From NCBI RefSeq assembly GCF_020103725.1, contig NZ_JAHXBG010000038.1, positions 34,057 to 98,056 on the forward strand: DNA of 64,000 nucleotides, given 5' to 3'. Numbering within the stretch: the first letter of the stretch is position 1; every line of letters begins with the position of its first letter. This document shows, piece by piece, positions 18,806-27,776 of the stretch. The notes beneath the pieces are model-generated. The model did not search any database, was not told the origin of the DNA, and saw only the letters and a program-made list of their open reading frames with translations. The DNA comes from Hyalangium gracile. Lineage in GTDB: Bacteria > Myxococcota > Myxococcia > Myxococcales > Myxococcaceae. Made by a program: the position numbers and the translations under genes.

Positions 18806-19297
18806 GTGACCGGCGCCCTGCCGAACCTGCACGTCACGGTGATCCGTCGACGGAAGCTGGTGCGGCTGTCCTTCGTGGGGCTGCCGGCCGCGGGCCGGGG
18901 GGCCGCCAGCTGGTACGCCGAGCACCACGCGCTGCCTCGCCTGCTCTCCCGGGCGGCCAACGCCACCGTCCATACCTATGTCTATGAGCCCGCGGCGGGC
19001 GAGCAGGTGATCGCCTACGGCAACGGGCACCGGGTGGGCGGCGACCAGGTCATCTACGCCGACGTGGAGATGTCGGGCGAGGAGGAGCAGGACGACGCGG
19101 CCTTCACGCGGATGCGCGCCCGGTGGCCGATGGGGCACCTGGCCTACGTGTTCGGGCTGACGCGCGAGGAGCTGCTGGGCATGCGCCGGACGGCGCCCGG
19201 AGTGGTGCTCTCGCTGGAAGCGGCGGACGCGGAGGAGCGGCTGGAGACGCTGCTGCCCGGCCCGCAGCTGCCCCGCGTCACGCCGGACGCGGCCTGA
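18806..19297 (+). CDS. conserved hypothetical protein (start uncertain, extends upstream)
   Basis: From the first canonical start (GTG 18806) the protein has 163 residues, with no recognised domain and no signal peptide. Coding character clearly continues upstream in frame: codons 18761-18805 read LELVRLAREALALDG with strongly G/C third positions. Before them comes YLIRIESFQG, back to an in-frame TGA at 18668. No ATG, GTG or TTG exists in that stretch. A CTG at 18713 sits 4 bases after GGGGGGAG and is the best non-standard start; a frameshift is the alternative. The function is unknown. Neighbours (clpB, a small membrane protein) give no clue. Confidence 0.65.
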   Translation: MTGALPNLHVTVIRRRKLVRLSFVGLPAAGRGAASWYAEHHALPRLLSRAANATVHTYVYEPAAGEQVIAYGNGHRVGGDQVIYADVEMSGEEEQDDAAFTRMRARWPMGHLAYVFGLTREELLGMRRTAPGVVLSLEAADAEERLETLLPGPQLPRVTPDAA

Positions 19298-19318
19298 GCG
19301 GCCTGGACGCGCTCGCGC

Positions 19319-19951
19319 CTACTCGGCCGGGCCGTCCTGGGCGGTGACGACCTGGCGCACGCGCTCGCTGCGGAAGTACTGGCCGAGCAGGATGAAGCCG
19401 CCGGCCACCAGGGCGGTGAGGCCGATGTAGCCCGCGGCCAGCACGGTGGGCGCGAAGCGCTGGATGATCTCGATGCTGGTGGGGTCCTGCCAGGCCGGGA
19501 AGGGGCCCTTCACGATGGCGGCGCTCATCTGGTCGACGACGACCATCCACTGAGCCCCCTCGATGGTGCGCAGGATGGCCGCGAGGATGGCGGCCCCGCC
19601 CAGTAAGCGTCGCATGCCCTCGCGGGGCAGGCCTCCGGGCCGGAGCATCCGGGCGGCGGCCACGAAGACGAAGGCGCAGACCACGGCCAGCGTGGCGAGC
19701 AGGAAGATGCGCGGCTCGCGCATGGGCTCCAGGGCGGAGAACTGGGCGCGGAGCACGTGCTCGTTGGCCTCGCGGTCTCCGAAGCGGCCCGCGTTCTCGA
19801 GCACCGCCTCCCTGTATTCGGAGAACTGCGAGAGGCTCGAGGCCTCGGTGACGGCGGACATGCCCGTCAGGCCCGCGAGGATGAGGCTGAGCACCGCGGC
19901 GATGCGGATGCCGCGGGGCAGGCGCTGGGGCTGTGCGGCGGGGACGCTCAA
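19319..19951 (-). CDS. four-helix membrane protein of unknown function
   Basis: A 210-residue protein with four hydrophobic segments (about 17-37, 83-100, 117-131, 170-192). A soluble loop of about 45 residues follows the first helix. I do not recognise a family. Its start overlaps the stop of the DUF1844 gene by 4 bases, so the pair, with the acidic small protein before it, forms a three-gene coupled unit transcribed away from thiE. Confidence 0.75.
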   Translation of the reverse strand: MSVPAAQPQRLPRGIRIAAVLSLILAGLTGMSAVTEASSLSQFSEYREAVLENAGRFGDREANEHVLRAQFSALEPMREPRIFLLATLAVVCAFVFVAAARMLRPGGLPREGMRRLLGGAAILAAILRTIEGAQWMVVVDQMSAAIVKGPFPAWQDPTSIEIIQRFAPTVLAAGYIGLTALVAGGFILLGQYFRSERVRQVVTAQDGPAE

Positions 19952-20259
19952 CGCTTGCTCGCCTCCACGAAGCGCAGGCGCAGATCCGTGAGGAGGGTGG
20001 TGAAGAGCTTCTCCTCCTCCTCGGTGAGGTTGCCTCGCGTCTTCTCGCGCAGCATCGACAGCAGATCGAGGCTCTCGCGGGCCAGCTCCAGGTTGCGTTC
20101 CTTGCGGCCCGTCTCGGGGTTGGCCGTGTCACCCAGGTGGATCAGCGCGGTGGAGGCCAGCCCGATGATGAAGGTGTTGAAGGCGATGGGGCTCTCGGTG
20201 GTCGCGGGGCGGGCTTCACCCCGCATCACGAACGTCTCGCCGCGCTTCTCGTCCGTCAT
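19948..20259 (-). CDS. DUF1844 domain protein
   Basis: A 103-residue protein. FNTFIIGLASTALIHLGD, then NLELARESLDLLSMLREKTRGNLTEEEE and a C-terminal LLTDLRLRFV (quoted in parts), match the DUF1844 family common in Deltaproteobacteria and relatives. It is short, helical and of unknown function. It overlaps its upstream and downstream neighbours by 4 bases each, suggesting stoichiometric synthesis. Confidence 0.85.
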   Translation of the reverse strand: MTDEKRGETFVMRGEARPATTESPIAFNTFIIGLASTALIHLGDTANPETGRKERNLELARESLDLLSMLREKTRGNLTEEEEKLFTTLLTDLRLRFVEASKR

Positions 20260-20501
20260 GGGGCCTCGGTGTCCTCGGAACCCTCGTCCGCCTCCGCCTC
20301 GTCGTCGCCCTCGTCGATATCGTCCTCGTCGGACTCGAACTCGTCGCCATCCATCGCCGTCTCGACGGGGACAGCCTTCTCGGCCACGTCCGGCAGGCCC
20401 TTGATGTGGCGCTCGTACGCCTTCTCGTCGAGCTGGCCGCTGCGCAGGTAACGCTCGGCGGTGCGCTTATCCAGGTGCTTCGGGTCCAGGGTATCGGCCA
20501 T
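20256..20501 (-). CDS. small acidic conserved protein
   Basis: An 81-residue protein starting MADTLDPKHLDKRTAERYL. The second half is extremely acidic (Asp/Glu runs, about 45-80). A GAGG site precedes the ATG at 20501. In-frame sequence upstream has no plausible start and poor coding character. It overlaps the DUF1844 start. The N-terminal half suggests a small helical domain; the tail may be disordered. Function unknown. Confidence 0.72.
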   Translation of the reverse strand: MADTLDPKHLDKRTAERYLRSGQLDEKAYERHIKGLPDVAEKAVPVETAMDGDEFESDEDDIDEGDDEAEADEGSEDTEAP

Positions 20502-20596
20502 GTTCAAATCCTCGGAATCTCTTGTGAAAAGGGCGCGCCACCTTATAGCAGAGGCGCAGCCTGTCAACGCCGCCGGACCCGCCACACCAGGAGCCG

Positions 20597-21271
20597 ATGA
20601 ACGCCCCCGCCCGTCCCATCCTTCCCCGAGGCCCCTATCTGCTCTGTGACGATACCGTCCGCCCCGAGCTCCCGCTGGGAGAGAAGGCAGCCCGGCTGCT
20701 GTCCGGTGGGGCACGCATCCTCCAGCTTCGGATGAAGCGCACCCCGCCTCGGGAGGCGCTGGCCGCCGCTCGGGAGGTGGTGGCCGCGTGTCGCCGGGCA
20801 GGCGCGGTGTGCCTCCTGAACGATCGGGTAGATCTGGCGCTGCTGTCGGGCGCGGACGGGGTGCATGTAGGAGACGAGGACCTCCCCCCGGAGGCGGCGC
20901 GGGAGCTGCTGGGCCCCGGGAAGGTGGTGGGCGTGACGGTGCGGAACGCGGCGGGGGCTCGGGCGGCGAAGGAGGCCGGGGCGGACTACGTGGGGGTGGG
21001 GCCTGTCTTCGGGACGACGACGAAGCAGGTGCCGGCGCCGGTGCTGGGGTTGGAGGGCTTCGCGGCGGTGGTGCGAGACAGCCCGCTGCCGGTGGTGGGC
21101 ATTGGCGGGGTGGGGCTGGGGAACATCGCGAAGGTGGCGGAGGCGGGGGCGCACGGGGCGGCGGTGGTGTCGGACGCCCTGCTGGCCGAGGACATTGCCG
21201 AGCGGGTGCGTCGCCTGCTTGCCGCGTTTGACACAGGCGTTCGAGGGGCTACCCTCGCGGGCTCTCCATGA
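20597..21271 (+). CDS. thiE: thiamine-phosphate synthase
   Basis: Couples hydroxymethylpyrimidine diphosphate with thiazole phosphate to give thiamine phosphate. The 224-residue TIM-barrel shows LNDRVDLAL, GADGVHVGDEDLP, YVGVGPVFGTTTK and the phosphate-binding GIGGV. A CAGGAGCC site precedes the ATG. The stop overlaps the next start (ATGA). It sits with a thiD-like gene two places downstream, so the three genes may act in thiamine precursor salvage. Confidence 0.93.
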   Translation: MNAPARPILPRGPYLLCDDTVRPELPLGEKAARLLSGGARILQLRMKRTPPREALAAAREVVAACRRAGAVCLLNDRVDLALLSGADGVHVGDEDLPPEAARELLGPGKVVGVTVRNAAGARAAKEAGADYVGVGPVFGTTTKQVPAPVLGLEGFAAVVRDSPLPVVGIGGVGLGNIAKVAEAGAHGAAVVSDALLAEDIAERVRRLLAAFDTGVRGATLAGSP

Positions 21272-22035
21272 CTGCTCCTCCGAGACATCACGGCCTGCCG
21301 CCGCGGCGGCCCAACATTGGCATCTCCCCGGACTGGACGGGGGTGGGCCCCGACAACCCCTTCGCCCGCTACGAGCTGAAGGTGCCGTACGCGGACGCGG
21401 TGTTGCGGGCCGGCGGGCTGCCATTCGTGCTGCCGTACTCGGATGACGCCACGTGCGTGGAGGCCTACCTGGACCGCGTCTCCGGGGTGCTCATCACCGG
21501 GGGAGCCTTCGACATTCCGCCCGAGGCCTACGGCGAGACGGCTCGGGAGGGGATGGGGCCGCTGAAGGAGGGCAGGACGGCCTTCGAGACGGCGCTGATG
21601 CGCGCGGCGCTCAAGCGCAACATGCCGGTGCTGGCGGTGTGCGGCGGCATGCAGCTGCTGAACGTGGTGCTGGGCGGCACGTTGTACCAGGACATCGGGC
21701 GCGAGGTGCCGGAGGCGCGCGAGCACGAGCAGAAGCACGATCGCACGCAGCCGCAGCACCCGGTGGAAGTGCGCGAGGGCACGCTGCTGGCGGAGGGGGT
21801 GGGGAAGGGGCAGCTGATGGTGAACTCCACGCACCACCAGGCGGTGAAGAAGCTGGGCAACCAGGTGGTGGCGAGCGCCACGTCTCCTGACGGAGTGGTG
21901 GAGGCCATCGAGTCCTCTGCGCACGTCTTCGCGCTGGGGGTGCAGTGGCATCCGGAGTTCATGCTGACGACGCTTCCGGTGCACGGCGGCATCTACAAGG
22001 TGTTCGTGCACAAGGCGCGTGACTACCGGCGGTGA
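21268..22035 (+). CDS. class I glutamine amidotransferase-like (C26 / PuuD-type) hydrolase
   Basis: A 255-residue member of the gamma-glutamyl hydrolase group. Nucleophile Cys is in AVCGGMQLLN and the catalytic His/Glu pair in VQWHPE. The GGAFDIPPEAYGE stretch is typical of PuuD-like enzymes acting on gamma-glutamyl amines. Coupled to both thiE and the thiD-like gene by overlaps, which is unusual for PuuD. The substrate is unassigned; a thiamine-linked amide is conceivable but is inference only. Confidence 0.86.
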   Translation: MTAPPRHHGLPPRRPNIGISPDWTGVGPDNPFARYELKVPYADAVLRAGGLPFVLPYSDDATCVEAYLDRVSGVLITGGAFDIPPEAYGETAREGMGPLKEGRTAFETALMRAALKRNMPVLAVCGGMQLLNVVLGGTLYQDIGREVPEAREHEQKHDRTQPQHPVEVREGTLLAEGVGKGQLMVNSTHHQAVKKLGNQVVASATSPDGVVEAIESSAHVFALGVQWHPEFMLTTLPVHGGIYKVFVHKARDYRR

Positions 22036-22772
22036 GCGCGCCTGCTCGAGTGCTGCTGCTCGCGGGCCATGAGCCCACCGGTCGCGCGGGGCTGCTGGCG
22101 GACGCGGCCACGGTGCGGGCGCTGGGAGGGGCTCCGGTGGCGGTGCCCACCGCGCAGACGGCGCAGGGCACCACGACGTTCCTCTGGGAGGCCGCTCCCG
22201 CGCGGCTGCTGCGCGCTCAGGTCGCCGCGGCGCGAGAGCTGGGGCCGCTGCACGCGGTGAAGCTCGGTATGGTGCCGGACGCGGTGCGGCTGAAGGCCCT
22301 CCGGGAGGCGCTGGAGGGCGTGGACGCCTGGTGGGTGGTGGATCCGGTGGTTCGGAGCTCGCGGGGGCAGCGCCTCTCGCGACTCTCCGCCCGGCACTAC
22401 CTGTCTCTGGCGGGCCCGCGCGTGGTGCTCACGCCGAACCTGGACGAGGCGGCGTGGCTGCTGGGGCTGCCCGCGGTGAGCACGGTGGAGGAGGCGGCGG
22501 AGGCGGGGCGAGCGCTGGTGGCGCATGGCTTCGGCGCGGTGCTGGTGAAGGGCGGCCATCGGGAGCACGGCGCCGTGGATGTGCTGTGCATGCCAGGCCG
22601 GACGCGGCAGCTCACCGGGGAGAGGCTGCCGAGACCGCCGGAGCGCCGGGGGACGGGCTGCCGGCTGGCCTCGGCGCTCGCGGTGGAGCTGGGCCGAGGG
22701 CGCACGGTGGAGGCCGCCGCGCGCCGGGCCAAGGCTCATGTGGCGCGCTACCTGCGCACGGGCGCGGGGTAG
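22032..22772 (+). CDS. thiD: hydroxymethylpyrimidine/phosphomethylpyrimidine kinase-like
   Basis: A 246-residue ribokinase-fold protein of ThiD type. Conserved points are the opening VLLLAGHEPTGRAGLLAD, VKLGMVP, DPVV, LTPNLDEAAWLLG, and the anion-hole region RGTGCRLASALA (GTGC). It starts with GTG overlapping the previous stop. ThiD phosphorylates HMP to the diphosphate used by ThiE encoded at the start of this unit. The GHEPTGRAG motif differs slightly from the usual GxDxSGGAG, so substrate range may differ. Confidence 0.83.
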   Translation: MSAPARVLLLAGHEPTGRAGLLADAATVRALGGAPVAVPTAQTAQGTTTFLWEAAPARLLRAQVAAARELGPLHAVKLGMVPDAVRLKALREALEGVDAWWVVDPVVRSSRGQRLSRLSARHYLSLAGPRVVLTPNLDEAAWLLGLPAVSTVEEAAEAGRALVAHGFGAVLVKGGHREHGAVDVLCMPGRTRQLTGERLPRPPERRGTGCRLASALAVELGRGRTVEAAARRAKAHVARYLRTGAG

Positions 22773-22778
22773 GGCCGC

Positions 22779-23699
22779 CTACTTCTTCTCCGGCTCGCCA
22801 TCGACGAGGATCTCGCTGAAGCTCAGGTCGAGCTGGCTCTCGAGCGTGGTGACGAGGCTCTCGAACTCGTTCGAGGACAGGCGGAGGCGCTCCTTGAGGC
22901 GGCGCTTCGTGTCCTCATAGACGGCCTGTCGCGCGCCCTTGATCCAGCGCGAGATCGTCGACTGATCCACGCCGAACAGCGGCGCCATCCGGGTCGTCGG
23001 GAGCCGATCGACGAAGTGGAGCCGGAGCAGGTGTCGATGCTCGTTCGACAGCGCGTCGAAGGCGTCGCGGACGGCCTGGAGGAACATGGGGCGGTAGCGA
23101 CGCTTGATGAGATCGAGATCCGCATCCGGATCGGGAGACTGCAGGCTCTCCAGGGCCGCCAGGGCGTTCTCCTCGGAGGTCTCCCGGGTGGGCGGGCCCA
23201 CTCGGAGCGCCATGCGCGCGGCGATGACACGGATCCAGCTCAGCAGCGCGCCACGGCCCGTGTACTCCGCCAGCCTCGGCCCGGACTCCGGGGTGCCGAG
23301 CAGGAGGTGGATGCGGACCAGCTGGCACAAGTCCTCGAGGACGGGGGCGGAGAGCTTGAGGTACGCGATCAGCGCCGGCAGCCTGGCCAGGTACTCGCGC
23401 TCCAGGGTCTCGGTGGCTTCCGGCACGTTGTGGACGCAAGCGCATGCCAGGTACAGGTCCTCGAGCGCGAGCTGGCCGAGCTGCTCCGAGAGAGACGACG
23501 CTTCGCTGACCTCGGGCAGAAACCTGGCCAGGTGGCGCACGAAGACTTCGGCGGGCAGCGTCACCTGAGGCCACTCGCCTTGGCCCTTCGCCCAGGCGCC
23601 GCGGAGCAGAGCCTCGAACTCGGCCATATGGCTCGGCACGTTCAGCCGTGCCGGCGTGTGCTCGAAGAAGGTGATGGCGAGCTTTAGCGGCTCTTCCAT
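22779..23699 (-). CDS. sigma-70 family (ECF-type) RNA polymerase sigma factor
   Basis: A 306-residue sigma factor. The N-terminal two-thirds are helical with a region-2-like stretch (about 150-185). Region 4 has LSNEHRHLLRLHFVD then MAPLFGVDQSTISRWIKGAR, a clear helix-turn-helix. The ATG at 23699 gives MEEPLKLAITFFEH; a longer in-frame start lies upstream but has poor coding character. It diverges from a kinase gene whose product begins with an anti-sigma-type zinc motif, so regulation by that partner (sequestration or phosphorylation) is the likely control. Target promoters are unknown. Confidence 0.83.
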   Translation of the reverse strand: MEEPLKLAITFFEHTPARLNVPSHMAEFEALLRGAWAKGQGEWPQVTLPAEVFVRHLARFLPEVSEASSLSEQLGQLALEDLYLACACVHNVPEATETLEREYLARLPALIAYLKLSAPVLEDLCQLVRIHLLLGTPESGPRLAEYTGRGALLSWIRVIAARMALRVGPPTRETSEENALAALESLQSPDPDADLDLIKRRYRPMFLQAVRDAFDALSNEHRHLLRLHFVDRLPTTRMAPLFGVDQSTISRWIKGARQAVYEDTKRRLKERLRLSSNEFESLVTTLESQLDLSFSEILVDGEPEKK

Positions 23700-23810
23700 G
23701 GGTTCCAGCCTACCTCTATCGTCCCGTGTCTTCCGCCCGCCGTACTGGATGAGACTAGGATAGAGCCGCTGGCGTTCCAACCCGATTCGCAGTCTTTCTC
23801 GGAGTCGTTG

Positions 23811-26800
23811 ATGGCGCGTCCTTCCGATCAGGCGGAGTCGTCATGTCTGACGGATGAACTCCTGGCTCGACTCATCGACGAACGGCTGGCCGTGGACGAG
23901 CTGGCCCGACTCCATCGCCATACCGCGGAGTGCCAGCCCTGCCGCGCCCTCTTCGTGACGGTCGTCCGCGGAGACCTGCGCATGGAGGACGCCGGTCCGG
24001 AGCAATTCGCTCCGGCCGAGACGGCCCCTGTGCCACCGGCCGTCGGCTGGACACCCCCCACCGAGTTCGACGAGTTCCAGCTCGAGCGTCTGCTGGGGCG
24101 CGGCGCCATGGGCGTCGTCTATCTCGCGCACGATCGCTTCCTGGATCGGCGGGTGGCGGTGAAGTTCATCGCGGCGCAGCAGCCCAGCGCACGGGTCCGC
24201 TCGCGCTTCCACAACGAGGCGCGCGCCATCGCCCGGCTGCAGCACCCCAACGTCGTCACCCTGTTTCGCGTGGGCGAGGTGGACGGCCATCCGTATCTCG
24301 TCTCCGAGTACCTGGCCGGACAGAGCCTGGCGGGGCTGGCCCTGCCCCTGCCCTGGCGGCGCGTCCTCAGGCTGGGGCGGGGACTGACGCGAGGGCTCGC
24401 GGCGGCGCATCGCCAGGGCGTGCTGCACCGGGACCTCAAGCCGTCCAACGTCTTCCTCACGGAGGAGGGCGAGGTCAAGCTGCTCGACTTCGGTCTGGCC
24501 GAGCTCGTGGATGAGAGCGCGTCCGCGGGAACGAGCGGGGCTCGCGCCGCCGTGGGCACGCCGCGCTACATGGCGCCCGAGCTCTTTCGTGGAGAGCCGG
24601 CGACGCCCCAGAGCGATCTCTACGCTCTCGGCCTCGTGCTCTACGAGCTCTGCACGGGCACGCTTCCTCCACAGCAGGTGCCGGGACCGGCTGGGGCGAT
24701 GGAGCGACCGGAGCAGGGGAGCACTCCTGCGCTCACGGCCGTCGTGCCGGGCATCGACCTCGACTTCGCGGCGCTCGTGGAGCGGTGCCTCGCCGCCGAG
24801 CCGAGCATGCGCTTGGTCTCGGTGGACGCGCTGGGTGCGGAGTTCGAGCGGCTGGGCGGGATTCGCGAGCCGGAAGTCCTCCCCGCCGAGAACCCCTACC
24901 GGGGGCTGGCACCCTTCGAAGCCGAGCACCGCTCGCTCTTCTTCGGGCGGGATGGCGAGATCCTCGCCGTCCTGGAGCGGTTGCGCAGCCATCCCGTGGT
25001 CCTCGTGGCGGGAGACTCGGGCGTGGGGAAGTCCTCGCTCTGTCGCGCGGGCGTCCTGCCGCGCGTCGAGCAGGGGGCGCTGGGCGAGTATCGCGAGTTC
25101 TCCTCGCTGACGCTGTCCCCCGGCCGCCGTCCGCTCGCGAGGCTTGCGGCGGCACTGGCTCCCATCCTGGGGCGCCCGGAGGCCGAGCTGGGGCACTGGC
25201 TCACCGAGACGCCGGAGCGCCTCGGGCCCGCCCTGCGAGCCGTCCACCAGGAGGGGCGCGGCCTGCTGCTCTTCCTCGACCAGCTCGAGGAGCTGATCAC
25301 CTTGAGCGAGCCCGCCCAGGCAGCCCGCTTCGCCCGTCTGCTGGGAGAGCTCGCCCTGCCGGCGGCGGGGGTGCGCGTGCTCCTCGCGGTGCGGGGTGAC
25401 TTCCTCGCGCGGGTCGGGGCACTGTCGGGCCTGGATGACGTGGTGGAGCAGGCGCTCTACCTGCTCAAGCCCCTCTCTCCGGAGAAGGTGCGCGAGGCCA
25501 TCATCGGACCCGCTCGCCGCCGGGGCGTGGTCTTCGAGTCGGAGGCCCTGGTCCATACCCTGGTCGAGGCCACGGCGCGGGATGCGGGCAGCCTGCCGCT
25601 GCTCCAGTTCGCGCTGGCCGAGCTGTGGGAGCGCCGCGACGCCGCCCGGGGCTGCATCACCCAGGCGGCGCTGGACGAGATGGGCGGCGTGGCTGGCGCG
25701 CTCTCCCGTCATGCCGACAGGGTGCTCGCGCAGCTCGGCCAGGCCGAGCAACAGGCCGCGCGTCGCCTGCTCGGGCGCCTCATCACCGCGGAGGGCACTC
25801 GCAGTGAGCGCGGCGAGGAGGAGCTCACCGCGGCCTCGGAGGAGGCCCGCACCGCCCTGAGAGCGCTCGTCGAGGGGCGCCTGCTGCATGTGCGCAAGGC
25901 GGGGGATCGGGCCAGCTACGAGATCGCCCACGAGGCGCTGATCGCGAGCTGGGGGACGTTGCGGCAGTGGCTCGACGAGGATGCGGGGCAGCGCGCGCTG
26001 CGCCAGCGCATCGAGGCCGCCGGGGCCGAGTGGGAGCGCCTCGGGCGCGCCGAGGATCTGCTCTGGCGAGCGCGTCAGCTCGACGAGGCGAGAGCGCTCG
26101 ACAGCGTCGCGTTGGGAAGCCGAGAGCAGGACTTCCTCCGGGCTTCCCGGCGAGCCGTGCGTCGCCAGTCCCGGCGCCGCTGGATTGCCGCGCTGATCCT
26201 CGTGCTCCTCGTGGGGGGCTTCTATGGCGTGCCGCGCCTGAAGCAGCACCAGGAGCTCCGGAGCTTCGTGAGCGCTCGGGTGGCGGAGGCTCGGGACGCG
26301 CTCGGCGCGGCGAAGAAGCATGCTCGGCGCGCGAGTGAGGGCCGCCAGGAAGCGATAGCGCTGTTCACGGGCCAGCATCCCGGCGGCTCGGGGGCTGCGC
26401 GGGATCCACAGGAACGCTGGCTCCACGCCGAGGAGGTCTGGGGGCAGGCGCTCGAGGAGCTCCGGCAGGCCGAGGCCTCCTATTCGGAGGCGGAGCGAGC
26501 CATCGAGGACGCGCTCGAGCGCGCCCGCGATGAAGAGGAGGCAAGACAGCTCCTCATCCAGCTCACCCATGAGCGCATCCTGCTGGCGGAGCGCTTCTAT
26601 CAGAAGGACGAGCGCACCCGGCTCGTCCAGCGCTTCAGGAGGTTGACCGTCGAGGGCGAGGCGCCGCGCGACGAGATCGACGCCCCCGCGGAGCTCGTCC
26701 TGGTGACCGATCCTCCAGGCGCGAGCGTCGAGGTCACCCGCTATGTGGAGAGCAAGGAGGGACTGCAGCGAGTGCCCCTCCCTCGCCCGGAGACTCTCGG

Positions 26801-27776
26801 TCCGACGCCGCTCGCGTGGCGGAGCGTGACACCGGGCTCCTATCAGCTCCACATCTCGCGGGAGGGGAATGCACCGGTCGAGCTGCCCCTCCTGCTCGAG
26901 CGAGGAGAGCAGGAGCGCGTCACCCTCGAGCTCCTCTCGGAGGTGCCCGAGGGCTACGTCTACATCCCGCCCGGCTGCAGCCTCGAGGGGAGCGCGGACG
27001 TGGAGGAGCTGCGGACGATGATGGAGAGCGCGCCCCTGCATCCGAGCTGCCTGGAGGAGGGCTATTTCATCGGGCGGTACGAGGTGACGATGGGGGACTG
27101 GCTGACGTACCTCGACACCCTGCCCGCGGAAGCGCCCGAGCGCAGCTTCCTGGAGAAGCCGAGCTTCAACGGCGACAGCGCGGTGTCGTTGCGGCGGCTG
27201 CCTGACGGCGCCTGGAGCTTCTCCCTCCACCTCGTGAGCGGAGCCGTCCTCACGGCGCGCGCTGGCGAGCCCATCCGCTATCCGGGGCGGAAGGCCCGAG
27301 CGGAGCAGGACTGGCGACGCTTCCCCCTCGTGGGCGTCTCCGCGGACGATCTCGCCGGTTATCTCTCCTGGCTCGATCGCACCGGGAGACTGCCGGGCGC
27401 TCGCTTGTGCAGCGAGCTGGAGTGGACGCGTGCGGCCAGGGGCGCGGACGATCGCAGGTTCCCCCATGGCAACCGGTTCCAGAAGGACGACGCCAACATC
27501 GATGCCACCTACGCCTTCCGGCCCGACGCCTACGGCCCTGACGAGGTGGGCTCCCATCCGGCCTCGGTCAGCCCCTTTGGCCTCGAGGACATGGCCGGCA
27601 ACGCCTTCGAGATGACCCGGCCCACCCAGGACGGCTTCGGAGAGATCGTCCTTCGAGGAGGCGCCTGGTACTACGGCGAGACAGGCGCCCTGGTGGCCAG
27701 TCGACAGGCCAGCACCTCCCGCCTCCGAGATGCCCGGATTGGCGTACGCGTCTGCGCCTCGCTGCCAGCCGAGTGA
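23811..27776 (+). CDS. zinc anti-sigma-Ser/Thr kinase-STAND NTPase-PEGA-FGE fusion protein
   Basis: A 1321-residue multidomain protein. Residues 10-50 form an anti-sigma-type zinc motif (His37, Cys41, Cys44 in HTAECQPC). The kinase (about 85-355) has GRGAMG, Lys118 in VAVKF, HRDLKPSN (Asp208), DFG (Asp226) and APE. A P-loop domain (about 375-700) has GDSGVGKS (401-408) after NPYRGLAPFEAEH, as in nSTAND-type ATPases. One membrane helix lies at about 791-810, followed by a helical stretch, a PEGA-like domain (about 960-1040) and an FGE/SUMF1-like domain (about 1046-1320). The FGE active-site Cys pair is absent (RGGAWYYGETG), so it is probably a binding module. The start ATG 23811 follows CGGAG; a TTG directly precedes it. 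The topology suggests external sensing, internal kinase/NTPase, and sigma control. Confidence 0.88.
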   Translation: MARPSDQAESSCLTDELLARLIDERLAVDELARLHRHTAECQPCRALFVTVVRGDLRMEDAGPEQFAPAETAPVPPAVGWTPPTEFDEFQLERLLGRGAMGVVYLAHDRFLDRRVAVKFIAAQQPSARVRSRFHNEARAIARLQHPNVVTLFRVGEVDGHPYLVSEYLAGQSLAGLALPLPWRRVLRLGRGLTRGLAAAHRQGVLHRDLKPSNVFLTEEGEVKLLDFGLAELVDESASAGTSGARAAVGTPRYMAPELFRGEPATPQSDLYALGLVLYELCTGTLPPQQVPGPAGAMERPEQGSTPALTAVVPGIDLDFAALVERCLAAEPSMRLVSVDALGAEFERLGGIREPEVLPAENPYRGLAPFEAEHRSLFFGRDGEILAVLERLRSHPVVLVAGDSGVGKSSLCRAGVLPRVEQGALGEYREFSSLTLSPGRRPLARLAAALAPILGRPEAELGHWLTETPERLGPALRAVHQEGRGLLLFLDQLEELITLSEPAQAARFARLLGELALPAAGVRVLLAVRGDFLARVGALSGLDDVVEQALYLLKPLSPEKVREAIIGPARRRGVVFESEALVHTLVEATARDAGSLPLLQFALAELWERRDAARGCITQAALDEMGGVAGALSRHADRVLAQLGQAEQQAARRLLGRLITAEGTRSERGEEELTAASEEARTALRALVEGRLLHVRKAGDRASYEIAHEALIASWGTLRQWLDEDAGQRALRQRIEAAGAEWERLGRAEDLLWRARQLDEARALDSVALGSREQDFLRASRRAVRRQSRRRWIAALILVLLVGGFYGVPRLKQHQELRSFVSARVAEARDALGAAKKHARRASEGRQEAIALFTGQHPGGSGAARDPQERWLHAEEVWGQALEELRQAEASYSEAERAIEDALERARDEEEARQLLIQLTHERILLAERFYQKDERTRLVQRFRRLTVEGEAPRDEIDAPAELVLVTDPPGASVEVTRYVESKEGLQRVPLPRPETLGPTPLAWRSVTPGSYQLHISREGNAPVELPLLLERGEQERVTLELLSEVPEGYVYIPPGCSLEGSADVEELRTMMESAPLHPSCLEEGYFIGRYEVTMGDWLTYLDTLPAEAPERSFLEKPSFNGDSAVSLRRLPDGAWSFSLHLVSGAVLTARAGEPIRYPGRKARAEQDWRRFPLVGVSADDLAGYLSWLDRTGRLPGARLCSELEWTRAARGADDRRFPHGNRFQKDDANIDATYAFRPDAYGPDEVGSHPASVSPFGLEDMAGNAFEMTRPTQDGFGEIVLRGGAWYYGETGALVASRQASTSRLRDARIGVRVCASLPAE

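Noticed and set aside
27030..27776. Annotation of the C-terminal domain as an active formylglycine-generating enzyme
   Set aside because: The catalytic Cys pair is missing at the RGGAW-x region.
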